NCBI GenBank assembly: GCA_035503515.1
Contig: DATJTJ010000145.1
Coordinates: 1-64,000, forward strand
DNA length: 64,000 bases
Origin: DAIDKA01 sp035503515
GTDB lineage: Bacteria > Pseudomonadota > Gammaproteobacteria > Steroidobacterales > Steroidobacteraceae
Direction of reading: 5' to 3'
Shown: one piece after another, positions 25,884 to 35,493 of the stretch
Layout: each line of letters starts with the position of its first letter
How positions within the stretch are numbered: position 1 is the stretch's first letter
Notes under the pieces: model-generated
Database searches by the model: none
Told to the model about the DNA's origin: nothing
The model's input: the letters and a program-made list of their open reading frames with translations, nothing else
Translations under genes and position numbers: made by a program

Positions 25884-27418
25884 GCGGCGCGGTCGGCGCC
25901 GCCGCGCCGCCCAACCGGGGCGCCATCACGGTGTGCGTGATGCTGGCGACGCTCATGCAGGCGCTCGACACCACCATCGCCAACGTCGCGCTGCCCTACA
26001 TCCAGGGCAGCGTCGCGGCGAGCCAGGACCAGATCGAGTACGTGCTGACCTCGTACATCGTGGCGGCGGCCATCATGACGCCGCCGACGGGCTTTCTCGC
26101 GGCGCGCTTCGGCCTGCGGCGGCTGTTCCTGATCTCGGTGACCGGGTTCACGGCCGCCTCCATGCTGTGCGGCATGGCGACCTCGCTCGGCGGCATCGTC
26201 CTGTTCCGGATCATGCAGGGGGCCTTCGGCGCGGCGCTGGTGCCGCTGTCGCAGACGGTGCTGCTCGACATCAATCCCAAGGAAAAGCATGGTTCGGCCA
26301 TGGCGCTGTGGGGCGTGGCCGTGATGGCAGGTCCGGTGCTCGGCCCGGTGATGGGCGGCTGGCTCACCCAGAACTATTCGTGGCGGTACGTGTTCTTCAT
26401 CAACCTGCCGGTGGGCCTGCTCGCCTTCCTCGGCATCCTGACCTTCCTCAAGGACACGCCGCGGGACCGGCGGGTGAAGCTCGACTGGATGGGATTCGCC
26501 TCCCTGAGCATCGCCATCGGGGCGCTGCAGATGCTGCTCGACCGGGGCGAGGAGAAGGACTGGTTCGCCTCGCCCGAGATCATCATCGAAACCATCATCT
26601 CCGCCTCGTCCTTCTACGTGTTCCTGGTGCACACCTTCACCGCGCCGCGGCCCTTCGTGCGGCCGGACCTGTTCCGCAACCGCAACTTCACGGCGGGCAC
26701 CGTGTTCGTGTTCATCATCGGCATGACCTATTTCGCCTCCCTCGCCCTGCAGCCGCCGTACCTGCAGGATCTGATGGGCTACCCCGTGGTCACGGCGGGA
26801 CTGGTCATGGGGCCACGCGGGCTCGGCACCATGGCCGCCATGCTCATCGTCGGCAAGCTCATCGGCACCCTCGACACGCGCGTGCTGCTGACGGTCGGCA
26901 TGGCCTGCACGGCCTGGGCGTTCCACCAGATGACCACCTGGACGCCGGACATCTCGCAGTTCACCGTGATCGCGGTGGGCGTGATCCAGGGCATCGGGCT
27001 CGGATTCCTGTTCACGCCGCTGAGCGTCGTCAGCCTCTCGACGCTGCCCTCGGCGCGGCGCACGGAGGCGGCGGGCCTGTACAGCCTGTCGCGCAACATC
27101 GGCTCCAGCATCGGCATCTCGGTGGTCAATACGCTCCTGGTGCAGAACACCCAGGTCAACCACGCCACCATCGGCCGGGTCGTGACCGCCGCCAATCCGC
27201 TCTTCGGCGACCCGGGCATCCGGCGGCTGTTCGATCCGGCGGCGGCCGCGGGCCGCGCGGCGCTGGATGCGACCGTGACCCAGCAGGCCCGGATCATCGC
27301 CTACATCGATGACTACAAGCTGCTGATGATCTCGATCCTGGTGGCCGTGCCCCTCCTGGTCATCTTCCAGCGGCCGCCGCGCAGCAGCGCGGCCGAGCCT
27401 GCGATGGTGGCGGAATGA
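25880..27418 (+). CDS. DHA2/EmrB-type MFS drug efflux pump
   Basis: The protein has 512 residues, the usual length of the 14-helix DHA2 family. Motifs include LDTTIANVALPYI in helix 1 (motif D1), LAARFGLRRLFL (motif A), and GPVLGPVMGGWL (motif C). The GTG start overlaps the previous stop by four bases. It is the inner-membrane pump of a complete tripartite system, with the fusion protein before it and the outer-membrane channel after it, each overlapping by four bases. It exports hydrophobic compounds with the proton gradient; the exact substrate is unknown. Confidence 0.92.
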   Translation: MSGAVGAAAPPNRGAITVCVMLATLMQALDTTIANVALPYIQGSVAASQDQIEYVLTSYIVAAAIMTPPTGFLAARFGLRRLFLISVTGFTAASMLCGMATSLGGIVLFRIMQGAFGAALVPLSQTVLLDINPKEKHGSAMALWGVAVMAGPVLGPVMGGWLTQNYSWRYVFFINLPVGLLAFLGILTFLKDTPRDRRVKLDWMGFASLSIAIGALQMLLDRGEEKDWFASPEIIIETIISASSFYVFLVHTFTAPRPFVRPDLFRNRNFTAGTVFVFIIGMTYFASLALQPPYLQDLMGYPVVTAGLVMGPRGLGTMAAMLIVGKLIGTLDTRVLLTVGMACTAWAFHQMTTWTPDISQFTVIAVGVIQGIGLGFLFTPLSVVSLSTLPSARRTEAAGLYSLSRNIGSSIGISVVNTLLVQNTQVNHATIGRVVTAANPLFGDPGIRRLFDPAAAAGRAALDATVTQQARIIAYIDDYKLLMISILVAVPLLVIFQRPPRSSAAEPAMVAE

Positions 27419-28890
27419 AACGCGGCAGCCTCGCCAGGATCCTGCTGGCCGCCGCGGTGCTCGGGCTCGCGGGATGCGAGGTCGGTCCCGACTTCCGGGC
27501 TCCGCAGGATCCGTCCGATGCAAGCTATGCGCCCCCGGGTCCGGCGCCCGCCTCCTCGGGCCCCGCGCCGCTGGCGTTCGCACTCGGCGGCGAGGTGCGT
27601 GGCGACTGGTGGACGCAGTTCCACTGTGCGCCGCTGGATGGCCTGGTGCAGCAGGCCATCGCCGGCAGCTGGACGCTGGAATCCGCGCGGGCCCACCTCG
27701 CGCAGGCACAGGAGGCGGTGACCGTAGCCTCGAGCGCGCTGCTGCCGCAGCTGAACCTCAGTGCCAGCGCGGCCCGCGAGAAGCTCACGCCGGCCAGTTT
27801 CGGACTGCCCGCCGGTGCCCTGGCATTGCCGCCGAATTTCAACCTGCTGCAGGTCGGGCCGGTGGCGAGCTACTCCCTGGACCTGTTCGGCGCCACGCGG
27901 CGGCGCATCGAGCAGGCCCAGGCGCTGGCGCAGATGCAGGCCGAGGGGCTCAAGGCCGGCTACCTCGCCTTGACGGGCAACACCGTGCTGCAGGCGATCG
28001 CGCTTGCGACCCTGAATGCCCAGCGGCAGGCCCTGACGGACATCCTCGCGCTCGACCGCCGCAATCTCGAACTCGTGCGGACGGCGAACCGCGTGGGGAC
28101 CGTGCCCGGTACCGATGTCGTGGCCGCCCAGACCCAACTGGCGCAGGACCAGACCCTGCTGCCGCCGCTGGAGCAGGCGCAGGCCGCCACGGCCGATGCC
28201 CTGGCGCTGCTGCTCGGACGCGCTCCCGGCCCGTGGTCGCCCCCGTCGATGTCGCTGGATGACTTCGGGTCACTGGCGCAAGTGCCGGTGAGCCTGCCCT
28301 CGCAGCTGGTGCACCAGCGGCCGGACATCCTGGCCGCGGAGGCCCAGCTGCATGCCTCGAGCGCCCAGGTCGGCGTGGCCACCGCCGCGCTGTATCCCGA
28401 CGTGAGCCTCAGCGCCTTCATCAATGGCTCCTCGCTCAACGGCAGCAATCTCTTCAGTGCGTCCAACATCGCCTGGAGCATCGCCGCGGGTCTCACCCAA
28501 CCGATCTTCGACGGCCACCTGCGCCAGGCGCAGCGCCGCGAGGCGCTCGCGCTGTACCGGGCCTACGCGGCGGACTACCAGCAGACGGTGCTCGCCGCGT
28601 TCCGACAAGTGGCCGACGTGCTGCACTCGGTGCGCCACGACGAGGAGCTGCTGGCGGCCGACCAGGCGGCACTGGACTCCGCCGCGCATGACGTCGAGCT
28701 GCAGCGCGCCGCGTATGCGAACGGCGGCAGCGGTATCCTCGGCCTGCTCGATGCGCAGCGCCAGTACCAGCAGGCCACGATGCAATACGTGCGGGCGCGC
28801 GGCCAGCGGCTGCAGGACATGGCGCAGCTGCTGGTGGCGATGGGCGGCGGCACGACCCGTACGCTGGCACCCACACGCGGCCTGCGCTGA
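27415..28890 (+). CDS. Outer-membrane efflux lipoprotein, NodT/OprM family
   Basis: The protein has 491 residues. The N-terminus is a lipoprotein signal with the lipobox LAGC (Cys20). The remainder has the two repeated TolC-like outer-membrane-efflux-protein domains, with EVGPDFRAP at the mature start, GDWWTQF, and LVHQRPDILAAEAQLHA in the second half. The ATG overlaps the MFS stop (ATGA). It provides the channel that carries substrates of the EmrAB-like pump across the outer membrane. Confidence 0.92.
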   Translation: MKRGSLARILLAAAVLGLAGCEVGPDFRAPQDPSDASYAPPGPAPASSGPAPLAFALGGEVRGDWWTQFHCAPLDGLVQQAIAGSWTLESARAHLAQAQEAVTVASSALLPQLNLSASAAREKLTPASFGLPAGALALPPNFNLLQVGPVASYSLDLFGATRRRIEQAQALAQMQAEGLKAGYLALTGNTVLQAIALATLNAQRQALTDILALDRRNLELVRTANRVGTVPGTDVVAAQTQLAQDQTLLPPLEQAQAATADALALLLGRAPGPWSPPSMSLDDFGSLAQVPVSLPSQLVHQRPDILAAEAQLHASSAQVGVATAALYPDVSLSAFINGSSLNGSNLFSASNIAWSIAAGLTQPIFDGHLRQAQRREALALYRAYAADYQQTVLAAFRQVADVLHSVRHDEELLAADQAALDSAAHDVELQRAAYANGGSGILGLLDAQRQYQQATMQYVRARGQRLQDMAQLLVAMGGGTTRTLAPTRGLR

Positions 28891-28947
28891 CAGTGCGCGA
28901 AAGGCGCCCGCGCCGATGATGCGATCGGGAACCTGGGCTCGGCACCG

Positions 28948-29682
28948 ATGAAAGCGCTCATATTCGACCTCGACGGCACGCTGATCGACTCGGTGTACCC
29001 GCACGCGCTCGCCTGGCAGCAGACCCTGAACGAAGCGGACCTGCCGGTGCCGGCCTGGGAAGTCCAGCGCCACGTCGGCATCAGCGGCAAGCTGCTGGTG
29101 AAGACCCTGGCACGGGCCCGCGGGCGCGCCTTCGAGGATGCGGTCATCAGGCAGCTCGAGGCGCGGCACGATGAGCTGTACAAGACCTACGCCCATCTGC
29201 AGCGGCCATTGCCCGGGGCCATCGACCTGCTGCGGTTCCTCATCGACCACCGGATCGCGCACGGCATCGCGACCAGCGGTCGGCGCTCGGAAATCTCAGG
29301 ATCGCTCGAGGCGCTGGGCATCGGACCCGCCACCATCGTCATCGACGGCGGCAGCCGCAGCGCCAAGCCCGAACCGGATCTGTTCGTCGCCTGCCAGGAG
29401 GCGCTGCGCGTGCCGCGCACCCAATGCCTGGTGATCGGCGATGCGGTCTGGGACATCCATTCGGCGCGGCGCGCCGGGATCCTGGGCGTCGGGGTCCTGA
29501 CCGGCGGATCCGGTGAACAGGAGCTGTACAACGCAGGGGCGATGCGCGTCTATCGGGATGCCGCCGCGCTCCTGACCGGCATCGACGAGCTGGGCCTGGA
29601 GTTCACGCCCGCCAGGGCCGCCTCGGCCGGCCGGGGCTGGCATCCCGTGGCGCAGATCAAGAGACTGCTGCGGCGGAAATGA
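28948..29682 (+). CDS. HAD-superfamily phosphatase, beta-phosphoglucomutase-like
   Basis: The protein has 244 residues. FDLDGTLIDS carries the nucleophile Asp7 and the acid/base Asp9. SGRR (motif II), KPEPDLF (motif III Lys) and VIGDAVWDI (motif IV) are all present. The helical cap between residues about 17 and 95 is of the beta-phosphoglucomutase/phosphoglycolate phosphatase kind. The start is 57 bases after the NodT gene, so it may or may not be in that operon. Phosphatase activity on a small sugar phosphate is the best guess. Confidence 0.85.
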   Translation: MKALIFDLDGTLIDSVYPHALAWQQTLNEADLPVPAWEVQRHVGISGKLLVKTLARARGRAFEDAVIRQLEARHDELYKTYAHLQRPLPGAIDLLRFLIDHRIAHGIATSGRRSEISGSLEALGIGPATIVIDGGSRSAKPEPDLFVACQEALRVPRTQCLVIGDAVWDIHSARRAGILGVGVLTGGSGEQELYNAGAMRVYRDAAALLTGIDELGLEFTPARAASAGRGWHPVAQIKRLLRRK

Positions 29683-29727
29683 CAGTCACTGCCCAGGGCG
29701 GCATCGGGGGGGATCTGCCCTCCAGGG

Positions 29728-32508
29728 CTACCCAAGAAGGCGGGTAGCGTAATCGGGGGAGTCGGACTCCGCCTGCCTCGCATACCAGTCCCGCAGCAGG
29801 GTATCGGACATGGCACGGGCGATGAGATATCCCTGCCCGTATTCGCAGCCGAGAGTCTGCAGCATGCCATACTGGGCCTGGGTCTCGATGCCTTCGGCGA
29901 TCACCTCGAGGCCCAGGCCATGGGCGAGATCGATGGTCGACTTCACGATCAGCCGGTCGTGGTCGCTGCGGCCCAGGCCTGCCACGAAACTCTTGTCGAT
30001 CTTCAGCCGCTGCACCGCGAGCTTCTGCAAATAGGCGAGTGAGGAATAGCCGGTCCCGAAATCGTCGATTGACAGCGAAATCCCGAGCCGCCGCAGGGCG
30101 CGCAGGTTTTCGAGCGCACCTTCCGTGTCCGCCATGATGGCGCTCTCGGTGATTTCCAGTTCCAGCCACGCGGGCTCGGCCCGTGCGCAGTCCAGCAAGC
30201 CGGCAATCCAGTGCGGCAGGTCCCGGTCCTGCAGATGGCGGGCGGAGAGGTTCACGGCGACCTTGAGTGGCATGCCTTCCTGATGCCACCGGCGGCAGCA
30301 CTCCAGCGATCGTCGCAGGGTCCACTCGGTGAACGGCCGGATGAGCTCGCTCGCCTCGATCAGGGGCATGAACTCGGACGGTGAGACCTGCCCGAACAGG
30401 GCCGAGTGCCAGCGGCACAGCGCCTCGACCTCGGTCACCCGCCCCGTGCTCAGCAGCACCTTGGGCTGGAAGTGCAGGGTCAGCTCGTTGCGCTCGATGG
30501 CGGTGCGCAGTTCGCTCACCATCTGCAATCGCCGCGGACTGCTGAAGTCCATGCTGCTGTCGTACAGCGAGACGGCACTGTGGGTCTTCCGGGCGGCGTG
30601 CAGGGCGATGTCGGCCGTCTGCAGCAACAGCGCCGCCTGGCTGGCGTGGGTGGGATAGAGGGAGACGCCGATGCGGCTTGCCAGCGAAATCGGCACGCCC
30701 TGAACGGTCATCGGGGCCGCGGCCAGCCCCTGTACTTCCCGGTAGATCCCATCGAGAGAAGAGCTCAGCGCCTGCGGCACCAGCAGCGCGAATTCGTCGG
30801 CGCCCATGCGCGCCACGCAGATGCCGCGCGCGGCGAGATTCCGGAAGCGTCCGGCGAGCTCGATCAGGAGGTCATCGCCGGTGCGGTGGCCGAAGATGTC
30901 GTTGACCTGCTTGAAACCGGACAGGTTCAGCATGAGCAACGCCAGCCGCGAGGTCCCGCTCGCCTGCGACAGGGCGGCCTCGAGCTGCTCGAGCAGCCAG
31001 CGCCGGTTGCCGAGGCCGGTCAGAGTATCGTGCGTCGCGTGGTGGCGAAGCTCCTCTTCGCGCCGGCGCTGGGCGCTGACATCGCGCAGGGAGATCGAGA
31101 CGACGAAGGAGTCTTCCCAGGACAGCCGCGTCATCTGCACTTCGGTCGGTATGCAGCTGCCATCCGGCTGCGGCAGTTCAAGCGGGCGGCCCAGTCGCGG
31201 GTGCTCCTCACCCAGCCGGGCAGCGAGATCGCACAGGGCGGGAGCCGCCAGCTCGAGGGGCTGGCCATCCAGGGCTGACAGGGACACTCCGAGCAGGCGC
31301 GCCGCCGCGGCATTCGCATCGCGGATGCAGCCGGCGCCGTCGATGGTGAGGATGCCGTCGGACGAGGCGTTGGCGATCTGCCGCAGCAGGGCGTCCTGGT
31401 GTCGCAACCGGAGTAGGGCGCGCCAGGAGCGCAGGGTTTCCAGGTCGAGGAACCGCAGCATCGCCCCCGCCAGTGCCGCCGCGGCGACGACCATCAAGCC
31501 CGATGCATCGACCACCCAGCTGAACGCTGCGTAGCACAGCAGGCTCAGGCCCAGGGGAACGCCGATCAGCACCGGCGTCGCAAGCGGAATGCGCTTCCAG
31601 CTCATCCGGGAAAGCCATGCCGTGCACAGCACCGCCCACAGCAGCAGTGCCGGCAGCATGGTCGCGGCGCCCGCCCGCGCCAGAACCTGTCGCCGGCCGC
31701 TTTCGTAGGCGATCGCCTGAACCACCACTCCCGGCAGTGCCTGGTGGACCGGAACGGAGACGATGTCGTTCAGTTCGATCGCGGTGGCGCCGATGAACAC
31801 GGTCTTGCCGCCGAGGTCCGGCCGTTCGCGCCCCGCGAGAATGTCGGCGTAGGAGAAGTGCCCGAATGAATCGGGTCCGATGCGGAAATCCAACGGCAGG
31901 GATCCATCGCTGCCGGTACGGCCGGCGGGTTGCAATCGCCGCCACACCGGCGGCACGGCCTGTGGCGACAGGCCGCTCATGTCCGGGACGTTTCGGACCA
32001 GGCCATCGGACCCGGGAACGAGATTCACCGATCCGAGCTGCACTGCGGGATTGCGCAGCAGGATCTTCCCGGGACGGCTGAGGATCAGGGCATTCTGCCG
32101 CGAGGCAAGCGGCTGCCAGAAAGCCGGCAGGACGATATTCCCCCGGAATCCTGCCAGGGCAGCTCCCAGGGCCGCATCGTCCGCGGCCACGGGCGCGGGC
32201 GCGCTGAAATCGATGTCGATGAACAGGCGGCGCGCACCCAGCTGCTGCAGTTGTTGCAGTAGCTGCGCGTGACGGCTTCTGCGCCAGGGCCACGCCCCAA
32301 GCTCATGCAGGCTGGCGGCATCGATCTCGACGATGGCAATGTCGCTGTCGATCCGGTGTTCGAGCCAGCGGGTCTGAAGATCGAAGGAGGCCCGGTCCAG
32401 GGGGCCCAGCAGCCCGGAGATCCAGCACACGCAGCCGATGCCGAAGGCGGCGAGCGTCGCGAGCACGCTCATGGACGGCTTCCAAGAAGTGTGCGGCTGA
32501 TCCGTCAT
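29728..32508 (-). CDS. CHASE2-PAS-GGDEF-EAL cyclic-di-GMP signalling protein
   Basis: The protein has 926 residues. An N-terminal membrane helix is followed by a periplasmic CHASE2 sensor (about 40-290, with DFRIGPDSFG and FIGATA), three further membrane helices (about 290-365), a PAS domain, GGDEF and EAL. The cyclase signature reads GADEF instead of GGDEF. The EAL domain keeps EVEALCRW, NLSARHL, ELEITES, SIDDFGTG, KIDKSFV and AEGIET, so phosphodiesterase activity is likely and cyclase activity doubtful. It lies 34 bases downstream of the FecR-domain gene on the same strand. CHASE2 proteins often have FecR-domain neighbours. Confidence 0.92.
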   Translation of the reverse strand: MTDQPHTSWKPSMSVLATLAAFGIGCVCWISGLLGPLDRASFDLQTRWLEHRIDSDIAIVEIDAASLHELGAWPWRRSRHAQLLQQLQQLGARRLFIDIDFSAPAPVAADDAALGAALAGFRGNIVLPAFWQPLASRQNALILSRPGKILLRNPAVQLGSVNLVPGSDGLVRNVPDMSGLSPQAVPPVWRRLQPAGRTGSDGSLPLDFRIGPDSFGHFSYADILAGRERPDLGGKTVFIGATAIELNDIVSVPVHQALPGVVVQAIAYESGRRQVLARAGAATMLPALLLWAVLCTAWLSRMSWKRIPLATPVLIGVPLGLSLLCYAAFSWVVDASGLMVVAAAALAGAMLRFLDLETLRSWRALLRLRHQDALLRQIANASSDGILTIDGAGCIRDANAAAARLLGVSLSALDGQPLELAAPALCDLAARLGEEHPRLGRPLELPQPDGSCIPTEVQMTRLSWEDSFVVSISLRDVSAQRRREEELRHHATHDTLTGLGNRRWLLEQLEAALSQASGTSRLALLMLNLSGFKQVNDIFGHRTGDDLLIELAGRFRNLAARGICVARMGADEFALLVPQALSSSLDGIYREVQGLAAAPMTVQGVPISLASRIGVSLYPTHASQAALLLQTADIALHAARKTHSAVSLYDSSMDFSSPRRLQMVSELRTAIERNELTLHFQPKVLLSTGRVTEVEALCRWHSALFGQVSPSEFMPLIEASELIRPFTEWTLRRSLECCRRWHQEGMPLKVAVNLSARHLQDRDLPHWIAGLLDCARAEPAWLELEITESAIMADTEGALENLRALRRLGISLSIDDFGTGYSSLAYLQKLAVQRLKIDKSFVAGLGRSDHDRLIVKSTIDLAHGLGLEVIAEGIETQAQYGMLQTLGCEYGQGYLIARAMSDTLLRDWYARQAESDSPDYATRLLG

Positions 32509-32542
32509 TGGCGCCGACCCAAATCAGCTGATGATGCCCCGC

Positions 32543-33757
32543 TCAGGACTTGTTTTTCCCCAGGCACTTGCCGAGGCCCGTGCCATTGGTCTTGCCATTG
32601 CAGCCCACACTGAGGCTCGTGCCCGGCAGCGTGACCGTCGCGCTCGTACCCGAGGAGCCGGTGCTGATGCTGACGCCCACCGCGCCGCCGACGGAGACGC
32701 CGACCGACGACGAACCGGAAGTACCCGTGGAGGCGGTGGTACCCGTGGAGGCAGTCGTAACCGTGGACGCCGTAGTGCCCCCGGATCCAGTGCTGCCGGT
32801 CGAGGCAGTGGTCCCCGCCGAACTGCCGCTGGACCCGGCGTCGCTGCTGCCGCTGCTGCCCGTGGATGCGGTAACGATTCCCGCTCCGGTGGGGTCCGTA
32901 GCGCCGCTGGTACCTGCGGAAGCGCCACCGGACGCGGTGGAACCCGTTGCCGAAGCGGTCGTGGAAGTCGATGTGGAATTGGCTGCTCCCAAAGCGGTCG
33001 AACCGCCAGACTGCGTGCCCGACGTCATGCCGGGCGCCGGACGCGTGGCGGCCAGCAGCGCGCTCGGCGCCACGGAGGCGCCGGCATCGGCGAAGTCGCG
33101 GGCGACCTGCGCCATCTGGCTGTCGGTGCCTGAACTCGACAACGGGGTGCTGACGATGGCGGTGGCGGCGGGTGTGGGCGCAAAGGCAGTGGCCGCAGTG
33201 AGGTGCGAACTCAGCGTGGATTCGCCAGCCGCATGATGAATCGATTCGTTGGGTTTGAGCAGCACATGGTTGCTCACGCCGGGCGCGGAAATATCCAGCG
33301 ACCCTTCCATGAGCGCCACGGTGCTGGCGTGCTCCTCGACCGCGATGGTGAATACCGTCCCCTTGACGACGGAGACGAGATAGGGCGTCTCGACGGCGAG
33401 CGGGTGCTCCTTGCGAGTCTTGATGTTGTACAGCACGTAGCCGGCCTTCTGCAGGATACGGTCGACCGGGCCCTGCCGGGAGGCGGAGTCGGGAATGAAC
33501 AGTACCGAGTCTGGTCCGATGTGAACCTTCGAGCCGAGCTGCTCGATATCGATTGTGCCGGCCTCGCCGGTGCGGATGTCGACGGGCAACGCCACCTTGG
33601 AGGAGGTGGTGACGGTCACCAGGTGGCCGGCCTGCGTGATGGTGACCGGGCCGCTCACGGCAGTCACGGTGATATCTCCGGCGCGCGCCTGGGTCGTTGC
33701 CAGCAGCAGCGCCGCGAAGCTCGTGAAACCGACGATTAACCCGTGTTTGGATTGCAT
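32543..33757 (-). CDS. FecR-domain secreted protein with Ser/Thr/Gly/Ala-rich repetitive tail
   Basis: The protein has 404 residues, with a signal peptide (about 1-26, cut near ARAG). The FecR domain lies at about 50-160 (IRTGEAGTIDIEQLGSKV, TPYLVSVVKGTVFTI, VALMEGSLDI). From about residue 200 the sequence is low-complexity Ser, Thr, Gly and Ala with short TTASTG-type repeats. It ends with a Lys/Asn/Gly tail holding two Cys. There is no membrane anchor, unlike classical FecR anti-sigma regulators, and no FecI gene. It is co-oriented with the CHASE2 protein and divergent from a TpsB translocator, so it could be a secreted or surface partner of either. A GTG at 33769 is an alternative start. 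Confidence 0.78.
   Translation of the reverse strand: MQSKHGLIVGFTSFAALLLATTQARAGDITVTAVSGPVTITQAGHLVTVTTSSKVALPVDIRTGEAGTIDIEQLGSKVHIGPDSVLFIPDSASRQGPVDRILQKAGYVLYNIKTRKEHPLAVETPYLVSVVKGTVFTIAVEEHASTVALMEGSLDISAPGVSNHVLLKPNESIHHAAGESTLSSHLTAATAFAPTPAATAIVSTPLSSSGTDSQMAQVARDFADAGASVAPSALLAATRPAPGMTSGTQSGGSTALGAANSTSTSTTASATGSTASGGASAGTSGATDPTGAGIVTASTGSSGSSDAGSSGSSAGTTASTGSTGSGGTTASTVTTASTGTTASTGTSGSSSVGVSVGGAVGVSISTGSSGTSATVTLPGTSLSVGCNGKTNGTGLGKCLGKNKS
32723..32776. repeat. Three tandem 18-bp repeats inside the FecR-domain gene
   Basis: The unit ACCCGTGGAGGCGGTGGT and two diverged copies follow each other without a gap in the low-complexity part of the gene. Each unit encodes six residues, so copy-number change would keep the frame and alter tail length. 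Confidence 0.55.
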
Positions 33758-33911
33758 CTGTAGGACCACCCAGTTGCCGCGAATTTGATCTGCGCCACAA
33801 AGTATCCACGAGTTGTTTGTAGGACAGCGCAGGCCGCTGCGGATATGGGACAGCAGTCACGCTTCGCCGAAGGCCCGCCACCGCACACTGCCGGCGTACT
33901 GGTGGTGGGTA

Positions 33912-35423
33912 ATGAACTTAATGAGACTGAGCGGGATCTGGGTCGCGATGGCGCTGGCCATGGTCGCGGCCACGGCCGAGTGCGAACCGGTGCAGCGATT
34001 GCTGGCGCCCTCCCTGGTGGGCAGTTCCGTATACTCGGTGCGCGATCTCACCCCGGAAATCTCCCCGAGCGTCGGCAAAGTGACGTCCGTCACGGTTGCG
34101 GAGCAGCTGCGCGATGCCATCAGCGCGCGTTATGTCAGGGACGGCTACATCCGCCCCATCATCACCATACCGGCGGCGGACCTCACCTCGGCGACGCCCC
34201 GACTGTACATCTACGAGGCCCGCATCGTGGATGTCGTGATCCGTGGCGATGCGGGACCATACCGCCATCGGATCACCTCGGTGCTGCTGCAGTTGCGGGG
34301 CCACGCGCTGCGCAAGGAATCGCTGCGGCAGGCGTTGCAACAGCTCGACGGCCTGCCAGGCATCACGACCCGCGCGATATTCGAGCCGCAGCCGGGAATG
34401 CCGAACGAGTTCGTGGTGTTCGTGGACTCCCGCTACCAGGCCGTCAGCGGCGAGGTGGATGTGAATAACGCGGGCACCTCGCAGCTCGGCAATGTGCTCT
34501 TCTCGGGCTCACTGTTCCTCAACGATCTGCTGGGCGCCGGCGAGCAGATCCAGCTGCGCGCGGCGTCGTCCTCGCTGTCCGATCACTACCAGTTCGAAGA
34601 CGGCAGAATCCAGACCGCGGTCGCTGGCTCCGACGTGTATCTCGAGGCCGGCCACTCCGTAGCGGTGCCCGACCCCAACGTGCACTTCGCGGACCAGAAT
34701 GCCACCCTGGGGCTCGGCCGGCCGCTAGGGCAGTTAGGGGCAGGGGTCCTGGGCGCGATCCTCTGGGTCCATGCCGATGATGACGAGATCCACAATGCCG
34801 CCCTGGTGCACCTGGTCGATGACGGGATCCGCTCGGCCGCCCTGGGATTCACCTACACCGAACCGAAATCCCCAACACCCCTGTCCTGGTATGCGACGGT
34901 GGTGCAGGGGACCGGGTCGCTGGGTGCCCATACCCTGGATCCTCTCGGATCCGAAGTGCAGATCGCATTCACCAAGTACCTGATGGGCATTGCGCAGTCG
35001 GTACTGCTGGCCCCGGGCTGGGTGTTGCGCTTCAACGCCGATGCGCAGGCCACCCCCCAGGTCCTGCCCATCGTCGAACGCTTCGCGTTCGGTGGACTGG
35101 GACTCGGTGAGGCGTTCGATCCGGCGAGCCTGGTCGGTGACAGCGGCGTCGCCACGGGTCTCGAACTCGGGCATGCCCTGCCCATCCATCTCGCCGCGCT
35201 GGAGTCCGCCACCGTGTTTGCCAAGGCGGACTATGGGGCCGCCTGGAGTAACGCAAGCTACCTGCCGTCCGAGGACCAGGCCGCGTCCTTCAGCCTCGGA
35301 ATGCTCGGGAAGTGGCGGCACGCCCTGATCTCGATGGAACTGAGCACGCCGCTGCGCCAGCCCACGTATGCGCCGCCCGCCGGTTCCATCCGCGTGCTCG
35401 CGAGCGGCGCATTCACCTTCTGA
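33912..35423 (+). CDS. TpsB-type outer-membrane translocator (ShlB/FhaC/HecB family)
   Basis: The protein has 503 residues. A signal peptide (about 4-24) is followed by a POTRA_2 domain (DAISARYVRDGYIRPIITIP, EARIVDVVIRG, LQQLDGLPGITTRAIFEPQP) and a 16-strand ShlB barrel ending in a terminal Phe. A conserved FGGLGLGEAFDP segment sits in the barrel. Such proteins export large TpsA adhesins, haemolysins or exoproteins. No TpsA gene with a haemagglutination domain is visible nearby. The divergent FecR-domain gene is the only secreted neighbour. The start at 33912 is preferred because the signal peptide begins there; upstream frame residues are not signal-like. Confidence 0.85.
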   Translation: MNLMRLSGIWVAMALAMVAATAECEPVQRLLAPSLVGSSVYSVRDLTPEISPSVGKVTSVTVAEQLRDAISARYVRDGYIRPIITIPAADLTSATPRLYIYEARIVDVVIRGDAGPYRHRITSVLLQLRGHALRKESLRQALQQLDGLPGITTRAIFEPQPGMPNEFVVFVDSRYQAVSGEVDVNNAGTSQLGNVLFSGSLFLNDLLGAGEQIQLRAASSSLSDHYQFEDGRIQTAVAGSDVYLEAGHSVAVPDPNVHFADQNATLGLGRPLGQLGAGVLGAILWVHADDDEIHNAALVHLVDDGIRSAALGFTYTEPKSPTPLSWYATVVQGTGSLGAHTLDPLGSEVQIAFTKYLMGIAQSVLLAPGWVLRFNADAQATPQVLPIVERFAFGGLGLGEAFDPASLVGDSGVATGLELGHALPIHLAALESATVFAKADYGAAWSNASYLPSEDQAASFSLGMLGKWRHALISMELSTPLRQPTYAPPAGSIRVLASGAFTF

Positions 35424-35493
35424 AATCCCTCATCTGGCGCGGTCGCCCGCCGGCTGCGCTATGCTTCGGCATCTGCTGAATCCCAAGGCGAGG

